From assembly GCA_036785325.1 (NCBI GenBank), contig JAXIVH010000177.1:253001-317000 (forward strand): a DNA stretch of 64,000 nucleotides, in the 5' to 3' direction. The stretch's first letter is position 1; every line of letters starts with the position of its first letter. Positions 31,196 through 41,353 of the stretch are shown piece by piece. Source of the DNA: Urophycis tenuis. Lineage: Eukaryota > Chordata > Actinopteri > Gadiformes > Phycidae. Made by a program: the position numbers and the translations under genes. The notes below the pieces were generated by a model. It saw only the letters and a list, made by a program, of their open reading frames with translations, made no database searches and was not told the origin of the DNA.

Positions 31196-31830
31196 AGAAA
31201 TACCATGCATGTATGCATTTCGGTACAAACGACAAACGGGCAAAGAAAACGCGATTTTCAACATTAACAACGATATTACACGAGCAATGGCTAACGAACG
31301 CCATTACATGAGTTACAGGTTTTAATTCGACGTTGTACATTAAATCCACCTTTATTTACACAGTAACAACGTCGGAAAATATCATGAATCAACGCGTTTC
31401 GGTACAAACAACGAAGGGAAAAGAAAACGCAATTTTCAACATTAACAACGATATTACACGAGCAATGGCTAACGGACGTCATTTCATGAGTTACAGGTTT
31501 TAATTCGGCGTTGTACATTAAATCCACCTTTATTTACACAGTAACAACGTCGGAAAATATCATGAATCAACGCGTTTCGGTACAAACAACGAAGGGAAAA
31601 GAAAACGCAATTTTCAACATTAACAACGATATTACACGAGCAATGGCTAACGGACGCCATTTCATGAGTTACAGGTTTTAATTCGACGTTGTACATTAAA
31701 TCCACCTTTAATTAGACAGTAACATGGGGAAAATATCATACATGTATGCATTTCAGTAGAAACGACGAACGGGAGAAAAAAACGTACTTTTCAACATTAA
31801 TACGACGGATTAAGTTGAGCAAAGTCACTT
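31145..31830 (+). repeat. 178-bp tandem repeat, about 3.8 copies
   Basis: The unit start TAATTCGACGTTGTACATTA recurs at 31323, 31501 and 31679, spaced exactly 178. A diverged first copy starts near 31150 and a decayed last copy ends near 31830. The unit holds TTTACACAGTAACAACGTCG and TTTTCAACATTAACAACGAT. No gene; a small satellite. Confidence 0.9.
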
Positions 31831-32036
31831 ACATCTCTACCTGCTGCGTCGATCAATGTGGAATGAGAGTCGAAGTGACGGGGTGGGGCCAGGGATAAAT
31901 GACAATTCGTGATTGGTCAAGCTCTGACACTCAAGCTCAGCATTATGGCAACGACTTATTTGATTGGTCAGTTTGGACCAGGGCTTTGGAGCCAATCGAG
32001 TTACGGAGCGTTACGGAGTACAGCGGTTCTCGCTGG
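31831..32036. other. Left junction of the snRNA array
   Basis: Non-repetitive sequence in this window up to GGCGC at 32037, where identity with the array unit begins abruptly in the middle of U6. The first unit therefore starts with a truncated U6. Confidence 0.6.
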
Positions 32037-32077
32037 GCGCAAGGATGACACGCAAATTCGTGAAGCGTTCTATCTTT
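32037..32077 (+). pseudogene. U6 snRNA, 5'-truncated, unit 1
   Basis: Only the 3' 40 bases from GCGCAAGGATGACACGCAAA onward; the promoter and 5' stem are outside the array edge. Confidence 0.9.
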
Positions 32078-32215
32078 ATCAAGATTTTAGAAAGTATTCA
32101 GACCCTTTACTTAGTTCAAGGACCTTTTGCAGCAAATACAGCCTCAAGTCTTCTTGGGTAAGACGCAAAAAACTTTGCCTACCTGAATTTGGGCTCAATC
32201 TTCTATCAGCGGGAT
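32078..32215 (-). mobile_element. Tc1 fragment joined to U6, unit 1
   Basis: After U6 the plus strand continues GATTTTAGAAAGTATTCAGA then CCCTTTACTTAG, the antisense of a Tc1 transposase tail. Identical joins occur at 35854, 39602, 43382 and 47162. Confidence 0.7.
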
Positions 32216-32341
32216 ACTGTTACAACCGCTGCGACCACTGGGATTCGTGTTTTGTTACACTTGTTCTATTCTCAGGAGGTTTACAAGGCTAGCAGCTGAT
32301 GAAGAGCGATGAAAACAAACAGCCATGCACTCCCTGAGAAG

Positions 32342-32405
32342 CTCCCCGTCGGGGAATTAAACCCCAGTCTCCTGCCAGGGATACTGTCCACTATACCAAC
32401 GAGGA
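32342..32405 (-). pseudogene. tRNA-Asp lacking its anticodon, unit 1
   Basis: TCCTCGTTGGTATAGTGGAC and GGGGTTTAATTCCCC remain, but the anticodon arm reads CCCTGGCAGG: the loop with GTC has been deleted. Confidence 0.85.
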
Positions 32406-32721
32406 GAGGGAATGGAAGCACAGCAGACGTCTGAGTCAAAGCACAAAGACTGGACGTGGACTTGGCACAGGAACCCCAAAAGCAAGAGAGATTCATCCGA
32501 GGCTCTGAGTAGACCCAGAACACAGGGATAAGCGTGCCCATGGCAGTGGGGTTAGAGGCTCCCGTGGTCCCTGGAAATCCCAAATTCATACTACCTCACC
32601 AAGACAGCGCACCACACCGTCGCCAGGGGCACTGCATTTCCGGGAAATGCTGACTTGCACTGAGCAGCATTTGCAGCTGGGGTGCCTTTGAGAAGGAAAG
32701 GGCAATCATTTTTACAATGAA

Positions 32722-32842
32722 GCAGAGCTCTGCCACACAGCAAAGCCCACCAAAAAATTCCCTAAACTCTTGGGTGTTCCTCTCCACGGAAGTCTTTAGT
32801 AAAAGGCGAAAGGCTTATACGGTTTGTAGAGAAACCAGAGTT
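32722..32842 (-). ncRNA. U5 snRNA (copy A), unit 1
   Basis: About 121 bases: AACTCTGGTTTCTCTACAAA, the invariant loop 1 in CGCCTTTTACTAAAGACTTC, CGTGGAGAGGAACACCC, an AATTTTTTGG Sm site, then a 3' stem-loop GGGCTTTGCTGTGTGGCAGA. All parts needed for U5 snRNP assembly are present. CACCGTG lies at -66, where a pol II snRNA promoter has its proximal sequence element. TTGTAAAAATG downstream resembles a 3' box. Confidence 0.9.
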
Positions 32843-33136
32843 AAAACGACTACATGCGTCCAGGAGCCGCCTGAGCGACTCGCCGGCTCAGTGAGCTGCA
32901 CCACGGTGGCCCTCTGCCGAGCTACAAAGTCAGGCACGAAGCCAACCTAACAGCCAACAGGATCCGCCCTTTTGCGATTGGCTTTCACTCGCTGCGAACC
33001 AACCCATTGCCTGCTAATGACGGCAGCATACACAATAAAGACAGTGAGGCATTTGGACAGGGTTTAAATATAGGCCAATTAGACGATGCACCACGTAGAG
33101 CGGATGAAAACAAGGTCTAACCCACTCCCTGAGAAG

Positions 33137-33207
33137 CTCCCCGTCGGGGAATTAGCCCCGGTCTCCTGCGTGACAAGCAGGGATACTGTCCACTATACTA
33201 ACGAGGA
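33137..33207 (-). pseudogene. tRNA-Asp(GTC) with broken T loop, unit 1
   Basis: The anticodon arm CCTGCTTGTCACGCAGG is good, but the T arm reads GGGGCTAATTCCCC: one base short and with box B GGTTCAA destroyed. Transcription by pol III is doubtful. Confidence 0.8.
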
Positions 33208-33669
33208 GAGGGCATAGGAGCACAGCAGTCCTCTGACTCAAAGCACAACGACTGGACGTCGACTTGGCACAGGAACCCCAAAAGCAAGACAGATTCATCG
33301 GAGGTTCTGAGGAGACCTAGAAGCAGATGGGTCAAACAAACAAAAACAAACAGCCATCTGAGATTTTGCATCAATAAATGCCATCAAGGCGCATTGCTGC
33401 CTGCAGCAATTTGCGATTGAGGAATTACATAGACAAGATGTCAACCGTTCGCAAACAACAATCTTGCCCACAGTCCTTTCTACAAATGAACTGCGTTACC
33501 TTATTAATGAAGCTGATGTCCTTGTTCGGTGCTGCTAACTAAACCAACAATCTCAGACATTTGAAAAGCTCATTCATGGTGGCATAAATTCCATATCTAG
33601 TCAATTCCCCGTTGACAGCTGCAGTCAACGTAAGCTAAACGTTGGAATTTAATTTTCCCACAAGCACAC

Positions 33670-33833
33670 CAGGGGAGAGCGCGGACGCAGTCCCCCACTA
33701 CCAGAAATTTTGCAGTCGAGATTCCCACATGTGGGGAATTCGCAGGGGTCAGCACAACCGCAGTGCAATGGCTGAGCCTCACCCTGGGTGAGCCACCTTC
33801 TTGATCATGGTATCTCCCCTGCCAGGTAAGTAT
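33670..33833 (-). ncRNA. U1 snRNA, unit 1
   Basis: Exactly 164 bases, the vertebrate U1 length. 5' ATACTTACCTG pairs with 5' splice sites. Stem-loop I begins GGCAGGGGAGATACCATGATC, the loop II region holds CATTGCACT, the Sm site is AAATTTCTGGTAG (fits AUUUSUG), and the 3' stem-loop ends GCTCTCCCCTG. CACCATG lies at -60 as a likely proximal sequence element. This copy has GGTGGCTCACC where units 2-5 have GGTGGTTCACC. Looks functional. Confidence 0.92.
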
Positions 33834-34280
33834 GCCTAGTACACGGCTCACATGCTGCACTGATTCTCACACATAAGAGTCTACATCATGGTGCTTACAT
33901 TTTACTGACCATTATGCCACACCTAACAAACTACAATCGTTATTGTGATATCTGCACCCGTAAGATACAATTCCAACACTCATTATTCGTAATGTAATGT
34001 ACATAGCTCTATCTTTTTTGTTTCATGCTTTGCTGTATTCGACTCCTGGGATTTTGCAGAAAGAAATGCCATCAAGGCTATTAAACCCAGGGATAAGCGT
34101 GCCCCTGGTGGTGGGGTTTTAGGCTACCGTGGTCTCTGGACAACCCCGATTCATATTACCTCACAAACAGAGCGGCACACCGTCACCGGTGACACGGCAT
34201 TTCTGGGACAATGCTGAATTGCACGGAGCAGCATTTGGAGCTGGAGTAGCTTTCGGAGGGAGAATCATTTTCACAGTAAC

Positions 34281-34402
34281 GCAGAGCTCTGCCACATGGC
34301 AAAGCCCACCAGAAAAATTCCCTAAACCCTCGGGTGTTCCTCTCCACGGAAGTCTTTAGTAAAAGGCGAAAGGCTTATACGAGTTGTAGAGAAACCAGGG
34401 TT
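34281..34402 (-). ncRNA. U5 snRNA (copy B), unit 1
   Basis: 122 bases. Differs from copy A by CTCGTATAAGC in the 5' stem, CCCGAGGGTTTAGGG, a GAATTTTTCTGG Sm region with a C after five T, and a GGGCTTTGCCATGTGGCAGA 3' stem-loop. The invariant loop is kept. CACCGTT lies at -66, directly after the U2 fragment. A second U5 isoform. Confidence 0.85.
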
Positions 34403-34478
34403 AAAACATGCGCCTGCTGCCACGGCCCGCCTGTCGGTCTCGCCGGCTTGGTAAACTGCCCAACGGTGGCCCTCTATG

Positions 34479-34574
34479 TTTAATATGTAGTCCCCACATA
34501 GAGGACATATCAGACATTAAGCTGATAAGAACAGATACTACCACTTGATCTTAGCCAAAAGGCAGAGAAGCGAT
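34479..34574 (-). pseudogene. U2 snRNA 5' fragment, unit 1
   Basis: Ninety-six bases: ATCGCTTCTCTGCCTTTTGG, the branch-site pairing segment within AAGTGGTAGTATCTG (one G more than usual), ATGTCCTCTATGTGGGGACT, ending at ATATTAAA. The Sm site ATTTTTGG and stem-loops III-IV do not follow; the next sequence is the promoter of U5 copy B. Without an Sm site it cannot form a normal U2 snRNP. Confidence 0.88.
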
Positions 34575-34715
34575 GGCCAACATCGGCCTGTGACGGAACA
34601 CGCACTGCCGATGGAGCAACCACAACCTCTGGTCTTGCATGTCGTTGTGCACAACAATGCGCTTACCTTTTGAAGCCGCGCCCCCGGGAAAACAACTGCT
34701 TGGAAATCGGGCTCC

Positions 34716-34753
34716 AGGATGACACGCACATTCGTGAAGCCTTCTATCTTTAT
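34716..34753 (+). pseudogene. Second U6 3' fragment, unit 1
   Basis: AGGATGACACGCACATTCGT then GAAGCCTTCTATCTTTATC, a mutated U6 3' end joined to Tc1 exactly as in the main U6 gene. Repeated at 38488, 42236, 46016 and 49796. Confidence 0.8.
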
Positions 34754-35470
34754 CAGGATGTTAGAAAGTATTCAGACCCTTTACTCAGCACTTAGTTTAA
34801 GGACCTTTGGCAGCAATGACAGCCTAAAAGTCTTCTTTGGCATGACGCAACAAAATGTGCCCACCAGGATTTGGGGAGTTTCTGCCATTCTTCTCTGCAG
34901 ATCCTGTCCAGCTCTGTCAGGTTGGATGGGGACCGTCGGTGGACAGCCATTTTCTGGTCTCTCCAGAGAAGGTTCGATTGGGTACAAGTCAGGGCTCTGG
35001 CTGAGCCACTCAAGGACACTCACAGAGTTGTCCCTAAGCCGCTCCTGCGTTGTCTTGTCGTGTGCTTTGGGTCATTGTCCTGTTGTAAGTTGAACCGTCA
35101 ACCCCGTCTGAGTTTCTGAGCACTTTGGACCAGGTTTTCATTCAGGATATCTCTCTACTTTGCTCCGTCCAGCTTTCCCTCAACCCTGACAAGTCCCTGC
35201 CGCTGAAAAACACCCACACAGCATGATGCTGCCACCACCATGCTTCACCGTTGGAATGGTATCGGGCAGGCTAAGAGCGGTACCTGGCTTCCTCCACAAG
35301 TAACGCTTAGAATTGAGGGACAACAGTTCAACCTTGGTTTCAATAGACAGCAGAGAATGTTGTTTTTTAGTCTGAGTGTCCTTAAGGTGCCTTTTTAGCA
35401 ACATGGAAGCAGGCTTTCTTGTGTCTTTCACCGAGGAGAGGCTTCTGTCTGGCTGCTCTGCCATAAAGGC
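34754..35470 (-). mobile_element. Tc1-like transposon remnant, unit 1
   Basis: The minus strand encodes separated blocks of a Tc1 transposase: TVKHGGGSIMLCGCFSAAGTG (35180-35464) and, further on, WLSQSPDLYPIEPSLE with ICREEWQKLPKSW (34781-35023). The order is correct, but the middle is deleted and there are frameshifts. Terminal inverted repeats are missing. Further copies: 38526-39230, 42274-43010, 46054-46790, and the truncated 49834-49973. Confidence 0.8.
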
Positions 35471-35684
35471 CAGGTCGGTGTAGAGTTGCAGTGATGGTTG
35501 TCCAGAGACTCACCGCCCTAGCCTACCCAGAATGCCCATGAGTGGAAAAACAGAATAGTTTAATCATTAATATACTTATTCTCTGCTTACCAAATCCTGG
35601 AGTTGTATGGATATATTATGGTTATGTATTGTAGTGTTAGTCTATGTGTGTGTTTGTTTCTAAATACAGTATATTTTAGCACCC

Positions 35685-35749
35685 CACCATTAGATAATCT
35701 CCATTGTAGGAGTAGAGGTATATAAGCGTCCCAGGATCAGGCCGTACTC
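35685..35749 (+). promoter_or_regulatory. U6 promoter (PSE and TATA box), unit 2
   Basis: TATATAAG at 35719-35726 starts 31 bases before the U6 start and CACCATTAGATAATC starts at -65. These are the positions of the TATA box and proximal sequence element of a type 3 pol III promoter. The same pair precedes the U6 copies at 39498, 43278 and 47058. The CACC(A/G)T core is shared with the U1 (-60) and U5 (-66) upstream regions. Confidence 0.8.
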
Positions 35750-35764
35750 GTGTTACTTCGGTAT

Positions 35765-35805
<41 letters not shown>

Positions 35806-35853
35806 GGCCCCTGCGCAAGGATGACACGCAAATTCGTGAAGCGTTCTATCTTT
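35750..35853 (+). ncRNA. U6 snRNA, unit 2
   Basis: The 5' stem-loop GTGTTACTTCGGTATCAC is followed by the highly conserved core: ATATACTAAAATTGGAACGA, the ACAGAGA box, AGC, and GATGACACGCAAATTCGTGA. The core matches vertebrate U6 exactly. The 3' end GCGTTCTATCTTT has only three T. The first run of four T is 12 bases further on, inside Tc1-derived sequence, so the transcript may be extended. U6 is the catalytic spliceosome RNA. The 5' stem differs in sequence from the usual GTGCTCGCTTCGGC but still pairs. Confidence 0.9.
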
Positions 35854-36117
35854 ATCAAGATTTTAGAAAGTATTCAGACCCTTTACTTAGTTCAAGGACC
35901 TTTTGCAGCAAATACAGCCTCAAGTCTTCTTGGGTAAGACGCAAAAAACTTTGCCTACCTGAATTTGGGCTCAATCTTCTATCAGCGGGATACTGTTACA
36001 ACCGCTGCGACCACTGGGATTCGTGTTTTGTTACACTTGTTCTATTCTCAGGAGGTTTACAAGGCTAGCAGCTGATGAAGAGCGATGAAAACAAACAGCC
36101 ATGCACTCCCTGAGAAG

Positions 36118-36181
36118 CTCCCCGTCGGGGAATTAAACCCCAGTCTCCTGCCAGGGATACTGTCCACTATACCAACGAGGA
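36118..36181 (-). pseudogene. tRNA-Asp lacking its anticodon, unit 2
   Basis: Identical to the unit 1 copy. Confidence 0.85.
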
Positions 36182-36497
36182 GAGGGAATGGAAGCACAGC
36201 AGACGTCTGAGTCAAAGCACAAAGACTGGACGTGGACTTGGCACAGGAACCCCAAAAGCAAGAGAGATTCATCCGAGGCTCTGAGTAGACCCAGAACACA
36301 GGGATAAGCGTGCCCATGGCAGTGGGGTTAGAGGCTCCCGTGGTCCCTGGAAATCCCAAATTCATACTACCTCACCAAGACAGCGCACCACACCGTCGCC
36401 AGGGGCACTGCATTTCCGGGAAATGCTGACTTGCACTGAGCAGCATTTGCAGCTGGGGTGCCTTTGAGAAGGAAAGGGCAATCATTTTTACAATAAA

Positions 36498-36618
36498 GCA
36501 GAGCTCTGCCACACAGCAAAGCCCACCAAAAAATTCCCTAAACTCTTGGGTGTTCCTCTCCACGGAAGTCTTTAGTAAAAGGCGAAAGGCTTATACGGTT
36601 TGTAGAGAAACCAGAGTT
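36498..36618 (-). ncRNA. U5 snRNA (copy A), unit 2
   Basis: Same RNA sequence as in unit 1. The 3' flank reads TTTATTGTAAAAATG where unit 1 has TTCATTGTAAAAATG. Confidence 0.9.
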
Positions 36619-36908
36619 AAAACGACTACATGCGTCCAGGAGCCGCCTGAGGGACTCGCCGGCTCAGTGAGCTGCACCACGGTGGCCCTCTGCCGAGCTA
36701 CAAATTCAGGCACGAAGCCAACCTAACAGCCAACAGGATCCGCCCTTTTGCGATTGGCTTTCACTCGCTGCGAACCCATTGCCTGCTAATGACGGCAGCA
36801 TACACAATAAAGACAGTGAGGCATTTGGACAGGGTTTAAATATAGGCCAATTAGACGATGCACCACGTAGAGCGGATGAAAACAAGGTCTAACCCACTCC
36901 CTGAGAAG

Positions 36909-36979
36909 CTCCCCGTCGGGGAATTAGCCCCGGTCTCCTGCGTGACAAGCAGGGATACTGTCCACTATACTAACGAGGA
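36909..36979 (-). pseudogene. tRNA-Asp(GTC) with broken T loop, unit 2
   Basis: Identical to unit 1, including the upstream flank ACTCTCCTCG reading. Confidence 0.8.
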
Positions 36980-37441
36980 GAGGGCATAGGAGCACAGCAG
37001 TCCTCTGACTCAAAGCACAACGACTGGACGTCGACTTGGCACAGGAACCCCAAAAGCAAGACAGATTCATCGGAGGTTCTGAGGAGACCTAGAAGCAGAT
37101 GGGTCAAACAAACAAAAACAAACAGCCATCTGAGATTTTGCATCAATAAATGCCATCAAGGCGCATTGCTGCCTGCAGCAATTTGCGATTGAGGAATTAC
37201 ATAGACAAGATGTCAACCGTTCGCAAACAACAATCTTGCCCACAGTCCTTTCTACAAATGAACTGCGTTACCTTATTAATGAAGCTGATGTCCTTGTTCG
37301 GTGCTGCTAACTAAACCAACAATCTCAGACATTTGAAAAGCTCATTCATGGTGGCATAAATTCCATATCTAGTCAATTCCCCGTTGACAGCTGCAGTCAA
37401 CGTAAGCTAAACGTTGGAATTTAATTTTCCCACAAGCACAC

Positions 37442-37605
37442 CAGGGGAGAGCGCGGACGCAGTCCCCCACTACCAGAAATTTTGCAGTCGAGATTCCCAC
37501 ATGTGGGGAATTCGCAGGGGTCAGCACAACCGCAGTGCAATGGCTGAGCCTCACCCTGGGTGAACCACCTTCTTGATCATGGTATCTCCCCTGCCAGGTA
37601 AGTAT
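37442..37605 (-). ncRNA. U1 snRNA, unit 2
   Basis: As unit 1 except GGTGGTTCACC in stem-loop I, restoring the usual vertebrate GGTGGTT. Confidence 0.92.
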
Positions 37606-38052
37606 GCCTAGTACACGGCTCACATGCTGCACTGATTCTCACACATAAGAGTCTACATCATGGTGCTTACATTTTACTGACCATTATGCCACACCTAACA
37701 AACTACAATCGTTATTGTGATATCTGCACCCGTAAGATACAATTCCAACACTCATTATTCGTAATGTAATGTACATAGCTCTATCTTTTTTGTTTCATGC
37801 TTTGCTGTATTCGACTCCTGGGATTTTGCAGAAAGAAATGCCATCAAGGCTATTAAACCCAGGGATAAGCGTGCCCCTGGTGGTGGGGTTTTAGGCTACC
37901 GTGGTCTCTGGACAACCCCGATTCATATTACCTCACAAACAGAGCGGCACACCATCACCGGTGACACGGCATTTCTGGGACAATGCTGAATTGCACGGAG
38001 CAGCATTTGGAGCTGGAGTAGCTTTCGGAGGGAGAATCATTTTCACAGTAAC

Positions 38053-38174
38053 GCAGAGCTCTGCCACATGGCAAAGCCCACCAGAAAAATTCCCTAAACC
38101 CTCGGGTGTTCCTCTCCACGGAAGTCTTTAGTAAAAGGCGAAAGGCTTATACGAGTTGTAGAGAAACCAGGGTT
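38053..38174 (-). ncRNA. U5 snRNA (copy B), unit 2
   Basis: Same RNA as unit 1 copy B; the downstream flank has GGTGATGGTG for GGTGACGGTG. Confidence 0.85.
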
Positions 38175-38250
38175 AAAACATGCGCCTGCTGCCACGGCCC
38201 GCCTGTCGGTCTCGCCGGCTTGGTAAACTGCCCAACGGTGGCCCTCTATG

Positions 38251-38346
38251 TTTAATATGTAGTCCCCACATAGAGGACATATCAGACATTAAGCTGATAA
38301 GAACAGATACTACCACTTGATCTTAGCCAAAAGGCAGAGAAGCGAT
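38251..38346 (-). pseudogene. U2 snRNA 5' fragment, unit 2
   Basis: Identical to unit 1. Confidence 0.88.
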
Positions 38347-39497
38347 GGCCAACATCGGCCTGTGACGGAACACGCACTGCCGATGGAGCAACCACAACCT
38401 CTGGTCTTGCATGTCGTTGTGCACAACAATGCGCTTACCTTTTGAAGCCGCGCCCCCGGGAAAACAACTGCTTGGAAATCGGGCTCCAGGATGACACGCA
38501 CATTCGTGAAGCCTTCTATCTTTATCAGGATGTTAGAAAGTATTCAGACCCTTTACTCAGCACTTAGTTTAAGGACCTTTGGCAGCAATGACAGCCTAAA
38601 AGTCTTCTTTGGCATGACGCAACAAAATGTGCCCACCAGGATTTGGGGAGTTTCTGCCATTCTTCTCTGCAGATCCTGTCCAGCTCTGTCAGGTTGGATG
38701 GGGACCGTCGGTGGACAGCCATTTTCTGGTCTCTCCAGAGAAGGTTCGATTGGGTACAAGTCAGGGCTCTGGCTGAGCCACTCAAGGACACTCACAGAGT
38801 TGTCCCTAAGCCGCTCCTGCGTTGTCTTGTCGTGTGCTTTGGGTCATTGTCCTGTTGTAAGTTGAACCGTCAACCCCGTCTGAGTTTCTGAGCACTTTGG
38901 ACCAGGTTTTCATTCAGGATATCTCTCTACTTTGCTCCCAGTCCCTGCCGCTGAAAAACACCCACACAGCATGATGCTGCCACCACCATGCTTCACCGTT
39001 GGAATGGTATCGGGCAGGCTAAGAGCGGTACCTGGCTTCCTCCACAAGTAACGCTTAGAATTGAGGGACAACAGTTCAACCTTGGTTTCAATAGACAGCA
39101 GAGAATGTTGTTTTTTAGTCTGAGTGTCCTTAAGGTGCCTTTTTAGCAACATGGAAGCAGGCTTTCTTGTGTCTTTCACCGAGGAGAGGCTTCTGTCTGG
39201 CTGCTCTGCCATAAAGGCCAGGTCGGTGTAGAGTTGCAGTGATGGTTGTCCAGAGACTCACCGCCCTAGCCTACCCAGAATGCCCATGAGTGGAAAAACA
39301 GAATAGTTTAATCATTAATATACTTATTCTCTGCTTACCAAATCCTGGAGTTGTATGGATCTATTATGGTTATGTATTGTAGTGTTAGTCTATGTGTGTG
39401 TTTGTTTCTAAATACAGTATATTTTAGCACCCCACCATTAGATAATCTCCATTGTAGGAGTAGAGGTATATAAGCGTCCCAGGATCAGGCCGTACTC

Positions 39498-39512
39498 GTG
39501 TTACTTCGGTAT

Positions 39513-39553
<41 letters not shown>

Positions 39554-39601
39554 GGCCCCTGCGCAAGGATGACACGCAAATTCGTGAAGCGTTCTATCTT
39601 T
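39498..39601 (+). ncRNA. U6 snRNA, unit 3
   Basis: Identical to the unit 2 gene, promoter included (TATATAAG at 39467). Confidence 0.9.
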
Positions 39602-39865
39602 ATCAAGATTTTAGAAAGTATTCAGACCCTTTACTTAGTTCAAGGACCTTTTGCAGCAAATACAGCCTCAAGTCTTCTTGGGTAAGACGCAAAAAACTTT
39701 GCCTACCTGAATTTGGGCTCAATCTTCTATCAGCGGGATACTGTTACAACCGCTGCGACCACTGGGATTCGTGTTTTGTTACACTTGTTCTATTCTCAGG
39801 AGGTTTACAAGGCTAGCAGCTGATGAAGAGCGATGAAAACAAACAGCCATGCACTCCCTGAGAAG

Positions 39866-39929
39866 CTCCCCGTCGGGGAATTAAACCCCAGTCTCCTGCC
39901 AGGGATACTGTCCACTATACCAACGAGGA
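39866..39929 (-). pseudogene. tRNA-Asp lacking its anticodon, unit 3
   Basis: Identical to the unit 1 copy. Confidence 0.85.
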
Positions 39930-40245
39930 GAGGGAATGGAAGCACAGCAGACGTCTGAGTCAAAGCACAAAGACTGGACGTGGACTTGGCACAGGAACCC
40001 CAAAAGCAAGAGAGATTCATCCGAGGCTCTGAGTAGACCCAGAACACAGGGATAAGCGTGCCCATGGCAGTGGGGTTAGAGGCTCCCGTGGTCCCTGGAA
40101 ATCCCAAATTCATACTACCTCACCAAGACAGCGCACCACACCGTCGCCAGGGGCACTGCATTTCCGGGAAATGCTGACTTGCACTGAGCAGCATTTGCAG
40201 CTGGGGTGCCTTTGAGAAGGAAAGGGCAATCATTTTTACAATAAA

Positions 40246-40366
40246 GCAGAGCTCTGCCACACAGCAAAGCCCACCAAAAAATTCCCTAAACTCTTGGGTG
40301 TTCCTCTCCACGGAAGTCTTTAGTAAAAGGCGAAAGGCTTATACGGTTTGTAGAGAAACCAGAGTT
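40246..40366 (-). ncRNA. U5 snRNA (copy A), unit 3
   Basis: Same RNA and same flank as unit 2. Confidence 0.9.
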
Positions 40367-40656
40367 AAAACGACTACATGCGTCCAGGAGCCGCCTGAGG
40401 GACTCGCCGGCTCAGTGAGCTGCACCACGGTGGCCCTCTGCCGAGCTACAAATTCAGGCACGAAGCCAACCTAACAGCCAACAGGATCCGCCCTTTTGCG
40501 ATTGGCTTTCACTCGCTGCGAACCCATTGCCTGCTAATGACGGCAGCATACACAATAAAGACAGTGAGGCATTTGGACAGGGTTTAAATATAGGCCAATT
40601 AGACGATGCACCACGTAGAGCGGATGAAAACAAGGTCTAACCCACTCCCTGAGAAG

Positions 40657-40727
40657 CTCCCCGTCGGGGAATTAGCCCCGGTCTCCTGCGTGACAAGCAG
40701 GGATACTGTCCACTATACTAACGAGGA
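40657..40727 (-). pseudogene. tRNA-Asp(GTC) with broken T loop, unit 3
   Basis: Same tRNA; the base just upstream differs (GAGGAAAGG for GAGGAGAGG on the plus strand). Confidence 0.8.
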
Positions 40728-41189
40728 AAGGGCATAGGAGCACAGCAGTCCTCTGACTCAAAGCACAACGACTGGACGTCGACTTGGCACAGGAACCCCA
40801 AAAGCAAGACAGATTCATCGGAGGTTCTGAGGAGACCTAGAAGCAGATGGGTCAAACAAACAAAAACAAACAGCCATCTGAGATTTTGCATCAATAAATG
40901 CCATCAAGGCGCATTGCTGCCTGCAGCAATTTGCGATTGAGGAATTACATAGACAAGATGTCAACCGTTCGCAAACAACAATCTTGCCCACAGTCCTTTC
41001 TACAAATGAACTGTGTTACCTTATTAATGAAGCTGATGTCCTTGTTCGGTGCTGCTAACTAAACCAACAATCTCAGACATTTGAAAAGCTCATTCATGGT
41101 GGCATAAATTCCATATCTAGTCAATTCCCCGTTGACAGCTGCAGTCAACGTAAGCTAAACGTTGGAATTTAATTTTCCCACAAGCACAC

Positions 41190-41353
41190 CAGGGGAGAGC
41201 GCGGACGCAGTCCCCCACTACCAGAAATTTTGCAGTCGAGATTCCCACATGTGGGGAATTCGCAGGGGTCAGCACAACCGCAGTGCAATGGCTGAGCCTC
41301 ACCCTGGGTGAACCACCTTCTAGATCATGGTATCTCCCCTGCCAGGTAAGTAT
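41190..41353 (-). ncRNA. U1 snRNA, unit 3
   Basis: As unit 2 with one further change, GATCTAGAAGG for GATCAAGAAGG, in the loop of stem-loop I. Confidence 0.92.

Larger units (their letters stand above)
32037..35812. repeat. snRNA/tRNA array unit 1 (3776 bp)
   Basis: Runs from the U6 internal GCGCAAGGATGAC to the same point in the next unit. Contents from left: U6 3' end, Tc1 piece, broken tRNA-Asp, U5, broken tRNA-Asp, U1, U5, U2 fragment, U6 fragment, Tc1 remnant, U6 promoter and U6 5' part. Specific to this unit: a 4-base insertion near 32997 (GAACCAACCC) and an 8-base-shorter AAGTCCCTGCC junction at 35190. Confidence 0.95.
35813..39560. repeat. snRNA/tRNA array unit 2 (3748 bp)
   Basis: Same order as unit 1. 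It lacks 32 bases at 38936 (CTTTGCTCCCAGTCCC) compared with units 3 and 4, inside the Tc1 remnant. Confidence 0.95.

Noticed and set aside
34080..34280. A U4 snRNA or other extra small RNA in the conserved 3' flank of U5
   Set aside because: The flank is shared by both U5 copies and can fold, but no U4, U11, U12, 5S, 7SK or vault landmark was found.
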